This document shows, one piece after another, positions 5,177 through 5,452 of a DNA stretch of 5,452 nt. Under the pieces are notes generated by a model, which had not been told where the DNA came from, ran no database searches, and saw nothing but the letters and a program-made list of their open reading frames with translations. Numbering within the stretch: position 1 is the first letter of the stretch; every line of letters begins with the position of its first letter. The position numbers and the translations under genes are program-made. The stretch comes from Rhodocyclaceae bacterium (GTDB lineage Bacteria; Pseudomonadota; Gammaproteobacteria; Burkholderiales; Rhodocyclaceae): contig JAEUNN010000683.1 in NCBI GenBank assembly GCA_016791085.1, positions 1 through 5,452 on the forward strand, in the 5' to 3' direction.

Positions 5177-5452
5177 TCATGCCTCGCCCTGGCGCTCAGC
5201 CGGATCGCAGCCCGCAAGCGGCACGATGGCCTGAATCCACAGGCACGTAATGGCGGCAATTGCGGCCGGGCCTGCGAATTTGCCGGGCAAACGCGCCGGC
5301 GGACAGTTGGTTCGCGCCCAGAATTTCGAGTCCGGCGCCCGGACCTGCGCCACAGCCACGCCGTAACGGTCAAAGCTGTGGCCTCGCATGCGGGCCCATG
5401 GCGCAATGCGGCGCAGCGGCGGATACGGGCAGATGCAGGGGCCCGGCGCCAT
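5177..5452 (-). CDS. Possible 3' end of an unrecognised minus-strand gene
   Basis: A frame is open from the right edge to TGA at 5179-5177, giving 91 residues. The ATG at the very edge may be internal, so the gene could continue beyond the window. Third codon positions are mostly G or C, which favours coding. I recognise no family. The visible part is rich in Pro, Ala and Cys and ends with a hydrophobic stretch (AAIAAITCLWIQAIVPLAG) before a charged tail, which could be one membrane segment. Another frame on the same strand (5406-5065) is also open, so the choice is unsure. It may equally be non-coding. Confidence 0.25.
   Translation of the reverse strand: MAPGPCICPYPPLRRIAPWARMRGHSFDRYGVAVAQVRAPDSKFWARTNCPPARLPGKFAGPAAIAAITCLWIQAIVPLAGCDPAERQGEA

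Noticed and set aside
1..5452. CRISPR array, tRNA, rRNA, transposase or insertion-sequence ends
   Set aside because: No regularly spaced direct repeats, tRNA arms, rRNA signature or transposase motifs were found on either strand by eye.

Overview
The window is G+C-rich (48 of 60 bases in 3061-3120). It has compact proteobacterial gene organisation and Shine-Dalgarno (SD) sites. The gene families and the type VI secretion (T6SS)-type effector content suggest a betaproteobacterium, perhaps Burkholderiales or Neisseriales. That assignment is inference; no rRNA or taxonomic marker gene is present.

Left part (1-794): the 3' end of a BPSL0067-family protein, a papain-like cysteine amidase of the T6SS toxin type, is followed after 2 nt by a small exported STY0301-family protein. 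The two form a tight toxin/immunity-style pair. They are poorer in G+C (34 of 60 bases in both 241-300 and 301-360) than the rest of the coding DNA.

Middle (938-2458): a complete DUF2235 (Tle1-like) alpha/beta-hydrolase has the Ser-Asp-His triad in place. Its C-terminal domain ends in a motif that matches, residue spacing included, the calcium/galactose loop of the LecA (PA-IL) lectin. This lectin-tailed lipase-like protein, beside an amidase/immunity pair, is the most distinctive protein in the window. No VgrG, PAAR or structural T6SS gene lies inside the window.

Right-middle (2590-3894): a two-domain HD/HD-GYP phosphodiesterase-like protein. Both domains keep metal-ligand residues, but only the C-terminal one has the GYP signature. 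It converges on a MarR-family regulator on the minus strand (4063-4563) that has a clear SD.

Right part (4574-5452): about 600 bases without a convincing gene hold several inverted repeats. The most striking are a very AT-rich 29-nt palindrome (4912-4940) and, 14 nt further on, a 9-bp-arm inverted repeat (4955-4993). This looks like a control region or a small structured element. The last 276 bases may carry the 3' end of an unrecognised minus-strand gene.
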